A DNA stretch of 64,000 nt from Schistosoma mansoni (GCF_000237925.1 NC_031495.1:56462108-56526107), one strand, 5' to 3'; positions 1 through 12,299 are shown, counted from the stretch's first letter. Program-made: numbers and translations. The notes: generated by a model from the sequence alone, not told the origin.

Positions 1-1370
1 GAATAAACACTGATATATGATTTGAGGTATTCCATCATGTGACTTTGACTTGAATAAAAATCATGATACATATACTTTTTGTTATTCATATTAGAATATA
101 CAGATGGATATGCATTGATATATGTAATTAACACACGTGATTCAATTAGGCTTGATTTACCTGCGAAACAATCGGATAGAAAACATTCATCTGCCTCATA
201 TTCATTAGGATAATCTTGGACTTGATTTGGATTCTCTGTCTGTGCAAACTTCACTTCTGGGCAAACTGGTTCTCTGGTTGCTTCGGAAAATTTTGCTATC
301 CCCTCTGTATCATTATACCCCTGACTAGGGATTCTATTCAACATGCATTGTTCGTGAGAGTATCCAACATATGACACAATAACATCAGAAATATGACTAG
401 AATTCAACTCATAAGAAACATATTTTTCACATTCATTAGGAATATCATTAGAGATAAATTCATTATGAGGACCATTGACACTTGATATGATATCAGAATC
501 CGATTCTTCTGAAATATTTTCCTCAAATTGATTAAGAGTTTCATTAGGTAATGGATCATCAGGGAATTCAACATCTACCATGACTGAATTTGGTTTTTGA
601 TCATGATTTGACTCATTTAACATTCTATTCTCAGAGTTGTAAGAAATTACATCAGAAGTATGTGAATTATTACGACAAACCATATCTGGCACAATAACAT
701 GAGAAATCTGATAAGTTGATTGGTTGAGAATTTTCGCCTCCCAATGACTCTGGGTTTCATTCAACTCTGGACTGTTATATAACGTTATACCTCTTCTAGA
801 TAAAGATAACTGATCATTAGAAGCATCCATCTTAGCATTACTTTCAGCGAAATGAACCATGGTATTACAAACTGACTGAATATGTCCAGTTATACCACAT
901 TTAAAGCATTTAGAATTACGAAATATACATGAATTACATGGGTGAAACTTGCCGCAGAACATGCATTTACTAAACTTGTGCTCATCATCATGGACTGTTT
1001 CACAACTCAATGAAGTATTATCTGAATAGATTTGATTACGCATCGAACTACGACGACTGTTTGAATAAGTGGAATTCCTGATGTTCTGACGAGTCATTTT
1101 ATCGGATTTTCCTTTCTTACCGCATTCGGAATTTGTATACTTTACATGATCCAACAGAAGTTGCTTGAGAGTTGCATAGGGGAGTGAAATCGGTTTGTCT
1201 GGAAGTGCCAAAATCTTTATAAGGCTGTATGCTTCTTTCCCGATGAATGTAAGGAAATGGGCCACAATATTAAAATCCTCATCATCTTCCTTGGTCATAG
1301 CCCAGATTTCGAACCTTTCCATGTACTCCTCAAAAGCATTAAAACCTGAATTTATATCCAACCGTTCCAT
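1..1370 (-). mobile_element. Ty3/gypsy-type gag fragment, open to the window edge
   Basis: On the minus strand one frame stays open from an ATG at 1370, past the left edge of the window wherever I checked it. The start of the protein is of the kind seen in schistosome retroelement gag genes (ERLDINSGFNAFEEYMERF near residue 2). A CCHC zinc knuckle of pattern CX2CX4HX4C (CFKCGITGHIQSVC) lies at about 865-908, which is the RNA-binding mark of a retroelement nucleocapsid. The part after the knuckle is long, acidic and rich in Asn and Ser. The element must continue left of the window, so its LTRs, pol and age cannot be judged. Naming it gypsy rather than another LTR family is inference. Confidence 0.6.
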
Positions 1371-2439
1371 TACAGGCTCAATCGCGACGCCAATATGATA
1401 ATTAGAAGTATTTGAATTGTAGTATAAACTAGTAATCCCCGGAATAACGCAATGTAATCAAGAAGTATTAGATGAGCCCGAACGAATGTATTGTATTTGG
1501 AATTCAAAATTACAACAGTCATCAGTACGAAGAAGTCATTGATTTATTTAAACATCACACAAGTACATCTCATTTACAGATAGACAAGTTACAGTTGTCT
1601 CCATCCCATCTATGGTAAATTCAGGCTTTCTCTGTGATAATCTTCATAAAGTTCTTCATATAGATGGAACTGTTCGATGATGGTAATCTGTTGATTTTTC
1701 AGGTGAACATTCCTAAGTTTCTTGTGGGGATTATTCGATCGTGAATAAACTGAGATGCTTCAACTCTCGAATTTATAAAAGGGTTCCAGATATCGTGATC
1801 AGAACCCTCAAATTCAAAGTTATGCAAACCTTTCCTTTAGTGAATAAACACTAGGGTATCTACTCTTTATCACTGGTTATTGAAAAGTGACTGATTCTAT
1901 GAGTATGAATATAATCAGTTGCTCTTATTCAGTATTTTATCAATGAAATTTTCTTTTTCTGTTTCCGAATACTATCCAGTGAGCTCTAATTATAGTGAAC
2001 ACGCAAGTGTTGATCCACTTGTTTTCGTATCTCTAGCCGACAACACACAGCTACAATTTCAGTATTCATTATTTAAAAAAACAAACCAATCAAAACATCA
2101 TTCTCATGAGTTTCTTCTGGATTGTATCAATCTTTCTTGTAGATAATAGTTTTTCAAGTCTTCATGCACAGATCTAATTTGCTCAGTTCCTTTCAGGTTC
2201 TTGGACTTCATTTCTTGCTACAAAATCTTAATACATGCATATGATATCATATTTGCCTTCATCTGTTTTAAATCTTCACGTCATCCACAAGACTGATTCG
2301 TTATTGACCAAACAGTAAGCTAATAGTGGTTATAATCCATTAAGGTTACCAGAACTAGACATAAAAACACGAGCATTCATTGTGAACTAAGGTATGATTT
2401 ATATTTATTGACCAAATGAAAGGTCATACATTCAGTGAC
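1371..2439. other. AT-rich stretch, possibly leader or LTR of the gag element
   Basis: No protein-coding signal that I trust. Its position directly upstream of the minus-strand gag would fit an untranslated leader or LTR, but I see no clear TG...CA ends or primer-binding site, so this is only positional inference. Confidence 0.2.
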
Positions 2440-3470
2440 CTTAGTAATAAAAATATAATGGACAAAAACAAATATGTAAATAAAGGCAACATACTGCTAG
2501 ATGATTTATCTAAATCCCTAGCTGATGGTTCGAAGAAAGATATGATTGAATAAGCGGAAAAACTCTTTATGAAGAAATTGAGCGAGTTTTTAAATAAGAA
2601 GTCAGTCGATTATATAATATATGATGAACTGACACCTGAAGGATCCAGGTTACCATTTTTGTATGAAGTAGTAAAAATACATAAGCCTAATATTCCAGTT
2701 AGACCAACATTATCACCAATTAATTCTCAATTTTATAAGCTTTCTCGATGGTTATCTAATCAATTAGAACTAGTTCGTTCAAATTTAACTGTTTGCAATT
2801 TGAAAGACACTAGTTAATTTACTCAAATTCTAGTAAAGGTTGAGCTTTTTGATAAATTCATGGTTTCGTGTGATATGTCATTATTTACCTCAATTCCATT
2901 AGGAGAAACCATGCAAATTATACATCAACACACTGACCTACTTCCTATATCAGAGGATGGATTCAAGTAGATTTACTGATATGTATCAAAGGTATTCGAC
3001 TTTAATTCAATAATGTCTTATATCATCAAATTGATGGAGTGGCTATGGGTAGTCGTTTAAGTTGGTAATTGCATCAGCAAATCTTTAGATTCCTACACGA
3101 TCATTGTTTTCCATTAACCTATATTTGGGTTCCAAATCTTATTTCAATCAAGATCTTTCTTCATACAAATTATGTGTACTGCATTGCTTTCTAAAGTATC
3201 AATTGTTTCTAGTCTGTAAGGACCTGAAGAAAACCCATGAAATAAAAGAAATTAATATGACTCTGATACGTTCGTTGTTTTTGCTGTTGTCAAAAAAATT
3301 AAGTGTTAACAATTATTCAATTAAATCATTAAATACAGTTAAATATATATTGAATAATCTGGGGATACAACCATTACACGGTTCTACACGCGAAACATTT
3401 ACAGCTAGAAAAAAAAAGGGAACTGGCTATTTCGACTGAGGTTATAAACAATGTTCTCATGGTTACTATG
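2440..3470 (+). mobile_element. Penelope-like element (PLE), reverse transcriptase relic
   Basis: Three pieces of a PLE reverse transcriptase are readable in order on the plus strand. The first is the KIHKPNIPVRPTLS block at about 2671-2712. The second is the catalytic-aspartate block around SCDMSLFTSIPL at about 2866-2902. The third is QIDGVAMGSRLSW at about 3028-3066. The spacing and wording of these blocks are those of Penelope/Perere-10/Cercyon-type RTs, not LINE or LTR RTs. The frame is interrupted more than once, so this is a dead copy. No GIY-YIG endonuclease follows it on this strand. Confidence 0.7.
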
Positions 3471-4002
3471 TATACCCTATCTAGCACATTCAGTTTTTTG
3501 CGTTCCTTTTCTGGGTGTGTTAGTTATCATAAAGCAAATTTCATCAAACATGTCACTTCAAGTCCTAAGTTTTATTTTCATTTATGTTTCTTATAAGGTA
3601 CATTGAATATGCTCTCAGTATAGAGTTATGAATAACTCCAGTCATCATTTCATTAAGTTCTCACTAGATTACTACTGACTCCTTGTTGTCTGACCACCTG
3701 TGTTGACTGGATGCTTCTTGACCAATTTAGCTATAAGACTGGGGATTGAAGTAAACTAAATTTGCTAGATTTTGACTATTTAGAGTACTGAGAGAAGATA
3801 TTTTTGAGTACAGTGTTGAATAATACAGTTTCAAATCTCTGATAGGATATCAAAAGACTTGAGATTCTAGAAGAATTTTGTAGAGGTTCATCTGTGTCAC
3901 AGTTGACAACAAATATCCTTACTTCAGATGTTCATCATTGAAAATGAAGTTGTTACGGTCAAGTGACTCGCATTGAGACACTCAGAGAACACTGATTAGG
4001 CC
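3471..4002. other. No recognisable feature
   Basis: AT-rich sequence between two PLE relics in opposite orientation. I see no coding or repeat signal beyond chance. Confidence 0.3.
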
Positions 4003-5710
4003 CTAACTACACTTTTTACTGAGCTGAAAAATTACAGTTTTCAAAAATGAACAATATTTGAGCGAACAATTGTTTTCAATAACTTCATCATCAGGCTCTA
4101 CAGTTGTAAGTTCATAATTATTATGATATTTTACAAAGGCGAAAATGAGACATGTATTAATTAATTTGACAATGTTATATGTTGAAAATGGTGAACGTTT
4201 GCATCTGTTACGACATATATACTTCAAAATTGTGTTACAGGTAAATTAGAAAGGTCATTTAATTAAGGTCAAAATGATTTGGAATAAAGTGTCTAGTCAC
4301 GATCAATACAATAGTAATATAGCAAAAATGAAAATGCAAAAAATCGTGTGAATAAAATTCATAGCAAGAGAATTTCATCTTGTCGATTGAAATAATAATG
4401 ATAAATAGTAATCGTAATAATAATAGGATTGTTGTGTGAATCTAATATGTAATAAAAGGGGTGTTATCAAGGTAATTACGACAAACGAATTGGGAATGAC
4501 GGGTGTGAAGACTAAGATAGAGGTAATCAAAAAAGGTGGGAGAGGTTTATAATATTCAGTTTAGGTATCCCGTTATCCAGTCATAGGCCAAGGTAAACGT
4601 AGAAGCTGGATATACCTTTTCCGGATACATAAGTTTGGTTTTCTGGAGTTCATCCAGATGGCTTCGGCTATGTAGAGTAATCGTAATCTAGCTCCTTAAG
4701 GTAGATTTTTCGGAACTTGATATAAAACAGAGAAAGCTTCCTCTATTTTGATATGATGTTCACTACATACCAAGTGAGAAAGGATGGTGCTGTTAATCGA
4801 TTTGGTGACTTCTTTTCCCAACCATACTGGTACATGTTCACAAATACGCAAGGATAAAGCCCTCTGGGCACGGCCTATGTAACTAGCTCAACAGGAGCAG
4901 TTGAATTGGTATACACAAATGGAGGAGCACATCTTCGGTAACCTATCCTTGATTAGTTGTGTGAGTACTGGTTTAGTTGAGAAAATTATATGTAGTTTGG
5001 CGGCATGAAACGTCTTTTTAGCCGATCTTTTTCAGTCGGTGTGTTAGAATATCACCCGCTATGTTCCCTTTAAAGTCCAGTCTCAGATATAAGGTATTTT
5101 TGCCCACTGTGTCACAATTTCTTTTTTTATTAATATTTTCTACTAGGAACTTTTTAACGAACTTATCTAGATAGTCATTATTTCGCAATGGTTTTTAGTC
5201 TATCTATTTCACTAACGACACTGTCCTCAGAACACAATAGCTTGATTCTTTGGCTGAGACATTTAACCAAATTTATTTTCTATTGAAGAGGAGTGAAGCT
5301 TTGGAAACGGATATACTGACCCGTCCATGTATTCCTTCTAAATATATTTCGTTTTATGGAACCGTCTCTCCTTCTAGAAAGTAGGACGTCGATGAAAGCT
5401 ATATTATTGTCTTTCTCTTCCTCGCTGGTGAATTTAATAGCTGAGTGGACGTTATTGAAAAAGTCCAACATCTGTTTGTCAACAATTTCGTCACATACGA
5501 TTAGTGTGTCATCTATTATCGACAGTAGTAGTCTAGCTTACTTAGGATATCTTTTAACGGTCCGTTTTCCAGTTTGGCCAGAAAAATGTCAGCAAGGATC
5601 TGGCCTAGAGGTAATCCCATTGCTACTCTATCTACTTGTCTGTAAAATTAATTGTTAAACTTAAAGTAAATATTCATAGTACACTTCAACAGAAGTTCTT
5701 TCATTTTACA
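4003..5710 (-). mobile_element. Penelope-like element, RT C-terminus, GIY-YIG and 3' end
   Basis: Reading the minus strand from about 5710 downward there is the RT block QVDRVAMGLPLGQILADIF (near 5640-5580). Next comes the RT thumb region with TWTGQYIRFQSFTP (near 5330-5285), then a decayed GIY-YIG endonuclease region (about 5000-4680) and a 3' tail. The tail from about 4680 to 4003 is nearly the same sequence as 58670-59330 on the plus strand, including a short ORF starting [14 protein letters not shown]. The two therefore belong to one PLE family. The endonuclease part is degraded here but readable in the other copy. It carries a hammerhead-like motif at 4060-4098. Confidence 0.75.
4060..4098 (-). 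ncRNA. Hammerhead ribozyme-like motif in PLE 3' end
   Basis: On the minus strand the order is GAGC, CTGATGA, a short spacer, GAA, the palindrome AACAATTGTT, C, GCTC. This matches a hammerhead: stem I GAGC:GCTC, core CUGANGA, core GAA, a fully palindromic stem III ending in U16.1, and H17 = C as the cleavage nucleotide. Stem II is poor. Hammerheads are known in PLEs. Activity is doubtful because of the weak stem II. Confidence 0.5.
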
Positions 5711-6862
5711 GTCTTATTAAGAAAAAAATATTACCATTAGATCAGTAACTTAGCCCTAAAATTTTCCGAACCAGCCAAGAACTTGTTTTGGAGCCAAGAC
5801 AAATCCACTGATAAAATGCTAAATAGTATGCTTGTCTGGTGGACATAAATCGATATTGGTAATAATATATTTAACAAACGCTATTGTTTCGATATTTCTG
5901 AATAATATCTAGACATTTGTTAGATGTAAATCGCATTACTTTTACCAGTAATCATGATAATAAAAGCCACATCAAACAAATTTCGACAATTTAGCATAAT
6001 AAAAATCTCTCGTTGGCAGGTGATCAAACAACTTCATAAACTATATTGATGAAACCCACTTGACACATATTCCTGTCTAAACAATTACAAGTTATAGGTG
6101 TATCGATTAAAAAATCAATTAGTTTTGATATAGACCCTCCATATGTCTTTATATGCATGTCTATACTATTGACTTATGTGAAGGCAGCAGACAATAATTA
6201 ACTTGCATGATTTTTTATATCTACTGATCTTTATATAAACTTGTTGTTCATTTGAACATTAACTTAGTCTACTGATTTGCGAGCTATATGTTTTCCCTGA
6301 AACCTATAAAAGTGACTTTATGAAAACATAAGTGCGATATCTTCTATTCTACACATATAGTTAACAGACAAAATGCAATAAGGAGTATTTCGTTTATGGG
6401 ACTGCTTTTTAATCCCAAAAGGGCATTCATAAGTTTAAGCAGACATGACAACATAACTTTTTAAAATGAAGATCTCTCTGTATCAAACTATTGTTAAAAT
6501 AAATTTTTCAAGGAAGAAAATTCCCTTGAATAAGAAAAAGAGAATTCAGCGAAGAAAATTTTCCTTTCGACGAAATCATTTACTTAAGCTGTACATTCGT
6601 ATATATAGTTATGTGGAAAATATATGTCTACAAGAGGCTAGGAAAGATTGCATTATAAATTGATTCGACAATAAATAACAAATGAGGTGACGTACTAATC
6701 AAGGGGTAAGGAAGAAAATAATTTATGGGTCAGATAGTTCAATTGACGAATATGAAGAAAAGCGACAAGCACAAAGGTCATAATAATAATCTGAATAATA
6801 ATCAAGAAAACTTGTATAAGGTAATAATAATAATAATAACAAACAATACTGAATGAATTTAA
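5711..6862. other. AT-rich, no recognisable feature
   Basis: Apart from a basic 65-codon frame at 6466-6663 that I judge chance, and a short run of TAA repeats around 6820-6840, I see nothing here. Confidence 0.3.
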
Positions 6863-7176
6863 ACTTCACCCCATCGCACAAGCAAGTGGCTATCAGGACT
6901 CAGTGGCCGAGTGGATAAGGCGATGGTGTTTGAAGCGAGGGTACTGGGTTCGAGTCCCAGAGTGAACATCAACTCTGAGATGCAGGTACATCCAGCCGAC
7001 GAGTCCCAAATAGGACGAAACGCGCGTCCTGGATTCCACTGCTAGCCACTATCCATCTCTGCTTACCATGCTTGTGAATTAAGGCTATATTGAGGCAATA
7101 CGCACAGTATGCACATATGCCAATTAGAGACTGACCAGTTGCAGTCCTAACAAATCGATGGGAAGATTCAAACAAG
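6863..7176 (+). mobile_element. Smalpha-type SINE, full length with target duplication
   Basis: A complete SINE of 314 bp lies between two copies of the 18-bp direct repeat CAATACTGAATGAATTTA (6845-6862 and 7177-7194), read as the target-site duplication. It begins with a tRNA-like RNA polymerase III promoter: A box TGGCCGAGTGG at 6904-6914 and B box GGTTCGAGTCC at 6947-6957. A hammerhead ribozyme follows at 6983-7038, then a tail. This layout is that of the schistosome Smalpha family, mobilised in trans by LINE machinery. The perfect 18-bp duplication suggests a fairly recent insertion. Confidence 0.85.
6983..7038 (+). ncRNA. Smalpha hammerhead ribozyme with one altered core base
   Basis: The arrangement is that of the classic Schistosoma hammerhead. 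Stem I is CCAG:CTGG, stem II is GTCC:GGAC, and the second core half GAAAC and the cleavage triplet GTC (just before CTGG) are present. The first core half reads CCGACGA where the family has CUGANGA, so the invariant U4 is C. C at N7 is allowed. The U4 change should weaken or abolish cleavage; that is inference from known core requirements. Confidence 0.75.
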
Positions 7177-7194
7177 CAATACTGAATGAATTTA

Positions 7195-7925
7195 TAACTG
7201 ATTACAGTTTAAAATGTAAAACAGTAATTTAAATGTATAAGAACTCTCGTCTAAATTAGAGCGAATAGTTTCACAGTATTTGAGCGCCGAGTTGATGTAA
7301 GACATTAAATAGGAATAATATATTTATAAAATCTCAGCGAATGAATTTGTAGTAAATCCAACGTTTCGCCTGGCAATCTGGTCCAAGCTTTTTCAAGGAA
7401 TTATAATCCAACATCAAAATTATCGAATATAAATAGGTACATGGTTCTTCGTTTCATTGTACACTGAATAGGTCATTCAATCAACATTAATAATGTATAG
7501 ACTGGGTATATGTATTAGTGTGTAAGAGATTTGTGATGTGACGATCTTATCAACAAAAGTTGTACGATCATATTTTTTGTTGAGACAATGAAAGTTATGA
7601 ACAAGTTTAGTATGAGTGAAAATTATCCAGTGCAGATCGTAATAATATTCAAATAAGAAAATAAGTAGTCGTCAGACTGATTAGAAACTATAGGATATTT
7701 GTGAGACTAAAGTTTAAATACACAACTACAAGATGAGAGATTTTGGTCCGATTTTTACCATAAGTCTAGTTGAGTTACCAAGTCCCCCCCCCCCGAGTGC
7801 CCTACGTAAAACCAAGTATCAGAGTCTTTAACGTATATTAAATTTTTAGGATAAATATTTTAAATGTTTGATATTCTTGATATGACGGATGGTTTACAAT
7901 ATTTTTCTTTCGCGTGTATTTTATG
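7195..7925. other. AT-rich spacer with a ribozyme-like relic
   Basis: No gene seen. On the minus strand 7400-7357 holds a GAAACG core half preceded by an AGCTTGG/CCAGGC pairing, a pattern found in PLE-type hammerheads, but its first core half is not intact. A homopolymer C run lies near 7785-7796. Confidence 0.3.
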
Positions 7926-8030
7926 ATAATGCTGAGGCGGCCCACAATAGGACGAAACGGTCGTTCAGTGTTTCCAGGTTTTCCATGGTGGTCTAGCTTC
8001 AATTGACTCATGATCTAAACTATTGAAATC
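7926..8030 (+). mobile_element. 3' fragment of a second hammerhead-bearing SINE family
   Basis: The segment reads GCTGAGG, a CC-ACAATA-GG loop, GACGAAACGG, then the tail TTTCCAGGTTTTCCATGG and GGTGGTCTAGCTTCAATTGA. The same order recurs at 11899-12290, 48690-48957 and 48957-49350. The tRNA-like head is missing here. The hammerhead stem II is partly disrupted. Confidence 0.6.
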
Positions 8031-8399
8031 CCTATAATACTTATATAAAACTAATCACGTTATATCAGAAGCAAGAATCGCAACCCAAAACAAAGAACCC
8101 GATCAACACTAGAGAATACTTTTTATTCAATACAGTTACAAGCAGTCTCACACAGTGAGTCCAGAGTAGAAATCAATGATAAGAAGAAAAATCACATATA
8201 TAATGGTCCATAGTCTGTGGCTGTTTGTGCACGCTCAACAACCAATCATACTTTACTTTCACCACCACACAACAATTCTATGGGCTTTTGTTTTATAGGA
8301 TCATAAGTGCTTTTAAAACAATATAATTACTAGCTGTAACTTTAATTTATAATAAAATACAATTATTTCCTGTTTAATCGCTGAAAAATTCCCATCATA

Positions 8400-8520
8400 T
8401 TAAAACTTAATTTTATGAACGAAGAATATTCTTTTCAATAATTTCTCATCAGGTTCTACAATTATAAATCCAAATTAATAATCCATAAAAAATTGGCCAA
8501 GTTTAAGGCAGAGTACATCA
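8400..8520 (-). mobile_element. PLE 3'-end fragment
   Basis: On the minus strand this resembles the 3' tail of the PLE at 4003-5710: a CTGATGA/GAA core between GTAGAAC and GTTC at the same place, followed by similar AT-rich sequence. Everything upstream is lost. It is diverged from the other two copies, so it is an older insertion or a different subfamily. Confidence 0.5.
8417..8456 (-). ncRNA. Hammerhead ribozyme-like motif, PLE type, diverged copy
   Basis: Minus strand: GAAC, CTGATGA, spacer, GAA, palindrome AAGAATATTCTT, C, GTTC. Compared with the motif at 4060-4098, stem I changes on both sides (GAGC:GCTC to GAAC:GTTC) and stem III changes on both sides while staying palindromic. The core bases are the same. 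Stem II is again weak. Confidence 0.5.
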
Positions 8521-9974
8521 TTTAAGAAACTGTAACATGTGAATCAAGGAGTGTTTGTTTATCAAAGTTTTTATCGAGGCTACTCATAGTAGTAATTTCA
8601 TGAACTGATTGGATTACTGTGGAATCAAACGTCTACTAACAATGATAGTCATAAATTCATTCGTTATCTAAGAGAATAGTTTAAAGACATCCAAGATTAT
8701 TTATTTATTCAATATGGCATTACGTAATGCTCATGTCAGTGATAAAACCAATAAAAAATGTTTGCAACATAGTGAATTATTCTACTGAATATAATATAAG
8801 TACATATGAATAATTCCCCTGACATATAATTACGGTTTAAACCAAGGTACATATCACAATCAAATCATAAACACTCAATTTAAAGAGAAAAGCTTATTAT
8901 ATTCATCATTTCTAATTGGCCAAATTGAATTCAAATAACTGTTAGGATACTCAATATGTGACAGTTCTATCCGTCCCTATCTTCAAAGTATAAACTTCAA
9001 TCTAATTAGTTATTATTAGTAGCGATAATAATAACAACACATCTTTGTTCAAAATTCAGACATTCACTACCCAGACAGAAAGTAAAATAATCGATAACCT
9101 GATAGCCAACTTCAGTTTTATGAATATATTATCGTGTTTTGAAAATCGTTATTACCATCTAAATATAAACGAGAATATAGGTTGACTGATTTTCATTCTA
9201 ACGTTTGAAGCGTGAAAAGCAAAGCCCTCATTGAAGGAATAAAGCATCCGTAAATTCTGAATAAAATTTTACAGTTTAATTTTGTGAGACATTGTAAGAT
9301 GAAACTAGGAGAAAATTTTTCAACCCCATAGAACCCATAATAGAAAGTATCTTCGTTTATGTGATATGAATTGGATAATGAGTTTACAAACTGTAACTGG
9401 ACGAGTGATAGTTGAACAACTAAACTACTTTACAGAATCATGTAAAAATGATAATTATCTAGAAATTCAAAAGAAGGATAAGATTATACTATGTATTACG
9501 ATAATTCATATAATTTTAATTCGTTGTAAAAGTGGTATTGTGATAAAGAAATATAATGCACCGTTGTTACTAAGATTTCATTTGAAGAATTTTAGGAAAT
9601 TTCTATTAGTTTTCTTACAGACTGTTTAGTTCATGAAGAAAATGAAATCAATGTATTCATTTTATCAGTTTGATTATAAGGGAAATATTATTTTTGCAGT
9701 TTTTCTTTAAAAATCTAGATATTTTTTGCTTTTTTGGAGTACTGCATTAATAAAATCTCTTAAGAAATACAAATAGTACTCAAAGACCATAACCCACACA
9801 TAGAATCGATACAAATATTTACATACACATGCTCATAATCCAATAATTGTTATGATAAAAAAAGTCACATATATACTCGTGTTTATTCAACATGCGATGT
9901 TAACTTATTTATACTATATAAACACACTCTGTTATGATGCAAAACAACTAAATTAATTATACTAAATATCAGGA
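8521..9974. other. AT-rich, no recognisable feature
   Basis: Low-complexity AT-rich sequence with short chance frames only (for example 9366-9629). I see no splice-linked coding signal or known repeat. Confidence 0.3.
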
Positions 9975-11860
9975 AATCCGCCTGTAGCATTTCTACGGCT
10001 ACTACCGGTTCCAAACACGGATAAAGGAGGAGCGATGAGCGTGGGGTCGGCAACCCATCCCACAGAAAACAATCTTGATAAAAAAAACGCCAATCAGGAT
10101 AAACAAATGAAAACATTTAAACACTGCCTTCCAAGTTGAACGATCTTGATTCATAAGAATCACAACGCCACATGGTGAAAACCGAGATTCTTCAGGAGTC
10201 ACGACGCTGATATCTCTTTTAGCAATCAGAGCGACAACTAATGTAAATACATAAAGTGTTCGGACAATGTGGAAGACCGGGAGGACCAGTCAAATATCTA
10301 CAGAAATGAGGAGATACAACTCGACGGATCTCGGAATCAGTGAAACTCAATAGACACAAGCTCTTTAGTAGACTAGCTCCACTCTAACCATCGGACATCG
10401 AAGCAGAACACACAGATCTTCCTATAAATGTCACTGCACTAACGATCAAAGAAATCAGGATGACCAGTCATCAGACAAATGAAATATGGGAAAGCAGAAG
10501 GACGTGACAATATACCAGTTGAAGCACCGAAGTCACACACAGAAGCGACCGCAAACATGTCCCACGTTCTATTCAGGAAGATTTGGGATGAAGAACAAGT
10601 GCCACCGACAGACTGGAAAGAACAATGCCTCATCAAGATACCAAAGAAAGGAGATCTGAGCAGGTGCGACAACTAACTACACAGACATCACACTGCTATC
10701 GGTACCAGGAAACGTTTTCAGCAGAGGGTTGCTGAATCGGATGAAAGACTCAGTAGACGTCCAGCTTCGAGATCAACAAACCGGATTCTGTAAGGATCGG
10801 TCGTGCACAGACCAAATTGTGACACTACGGGTCATCGTTGAACAATCAATTGAATAGAGCTCGTGACTATACATCAAATTCCTTCACTATGAGAAAGCGT
10901 TTGACAGTGTGGATAGGAGAACTTCATGCCACTTTCTTCGGCACTATACAGTGAGTACGTGAGAAAATCGTCAACATCATCAAGAATTCATACGACGGAC
11001 TACACTGAAAAGTCGTTTGTGAAGGACAGCTGACGGGCACATTCCAAGTGAAGACCGGAGTCAAACAATGCTGCTTACTCTCCACTTTTCTCTTCCTTCT
11101 GGTGATCGAATGGATTATGAAGACCCACACTTCTGACAGTGGGCACGAAATACAATACACAGCTTCCATTCAACTAGACGATTTGGACTTCGCAGACGGT
11201 CTAGCACTTCCATTCCATACACACGAATGAACGCAGATCAAGACAAACAGTGTAACAGCAGTAGGCCTCAACATACACAAGGCAAGAAGCAGCATTCTCA
11301 AATACAACACGGAGAACACCAGCCCAATCACACTTGATGGAGAAACTCTGGAGCAGGTGGGAGCGTTCACTTACCTTCCTGGACAGCAGCATCATCAATC
11401 TACAAGGAGGATGTAATGCACACATAAAAACAAGGATTGGCAAAGTAAGGACAGCATCCCTACAGTTGAACAACATATGCAACTCCAAACAGATGTCTGT
11501 CAACCAATACCAAAGTCACAATCTTCAATACGAACGTCAAGACAGTGAGTTCTACTGTATGAAGCTGAAACTTCGAGAACTACCACAACCATAGTCAAAA
11601 GGTGCAAGTATGTGTAAACAATTGTCTACTCAAGATACTCAATGTCCATTGACCGGATACCATCAACAACAGCCTAATGTGGAAGAGAACAAACCAACTT
11701 CCATCTGAGGAGGAAACTAGGAAAAAACGTTAGAAGTGGATAAGACACACATTGAGGAGATCATCACAATACATCACTAGGCAAGGACTAACTTGGGATT
11801 CTGAGGAGAAACGGAAAAGAGAAAGGTCAAAGGACACATTGGTCGTGAGTGGTAAGTGAA
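9975..11860 (+). mobile_element. SR2-like RTE LINE, decayed and internally deleted
   Basis: The 5' end (9975-10080) matches the 5' end of the minus-strand element at 55153-57760, including TCCGCCTGTAGC, AAAGGAGGAG and a TGGGG...ACCCCA-type hairpin. From about 10460 the RT is readable: RQMKYGKAEGRDNIPVEAPK, then KIWDEEQVPPTDWKEQCLIK and PKKGDLSRCDN. Further RT and C-terminal pieces follow, such as LLSTFLFLLVIEWIMKT and IQLDDLDFADGLALP (near 11070-11210). The whole endonuclease domain is missing between the 5' leader and the RT. Multiple stops and shifts mark it as long dead. Confidence 0.75.
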
Positions 11861-11898
11861 GTTAGTATGTAAAATATTTATCACTACAGGGTCATTGA

Positions 11899-12290
11899 GC
11901 TTTGATTGTGATCATGAATCGAATAATTTTAGAATGCCACTGAATTCCTCGAGGCACTGGACGGCCGTTTCGTCCTTGTATGGGATTCGTAAACAGTGTG
12001 CATCCACGACCTCGCACGCGGTGTCCGAACCAAGGTTCTGTGGTTTTGCTAATAAACGCTTAAACTCTGGACGTCTGATCGGGCATCCAACGGTGTTAAT
12101 GTCTAACTCTAACAAATCCATGAAATTGGGCGACTACATGCGATTGTCTTTATTGGGTAACTATCCCACACTCGACAATGACTGGCTGCACTGGTCACTG
12201 TTTCTCACTGGAACTCCGAGAATTAACTCTTGAAGCTAGTCACTACTGGTTACATGATAATTATGATTATGGGGTTGAATCTGTTCGGCT
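11899..12290 (-). mobile_element. Hammerhead-bearing SINE, second family, old copy
   Basis: Minus strand, from 12290 down: a leader, then TTAGACATTAACACCGTTGG, then a tRNA-like stretch with a decayed B box (CTTGGTTCGGACACC), then GGATGCACACTG. A hammerhead half GGACGAAACGGCCGTCC at about 11970-11954 and the SINE tail follow. The order matches the copies at 48690-49350. The first hammerhead core half is no longer recognisable. Frames read through it are not genes. Confidence 0.65.
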
Positions 12291-12299
12291 TTTAAATTG

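Noticed and set aside
6466-6663. 65-codon basic frame
   Set aside because: Lys/Arg/Ile composition follows from AT-rich DNA; nothing else supports a gene.
6893-6965. Apparent tRNA gene (serine-like A and B boxes)
   Set aside because: It is the head of a SINE: a hammerhead and SINE tail follow, and the whole unit has an 18-bp target duplication.
9366-9629. 87-codon plus-strand frame
   Set aside because: AT-rich composition, no domain, no neighbours or splice sites; consistent with chance.
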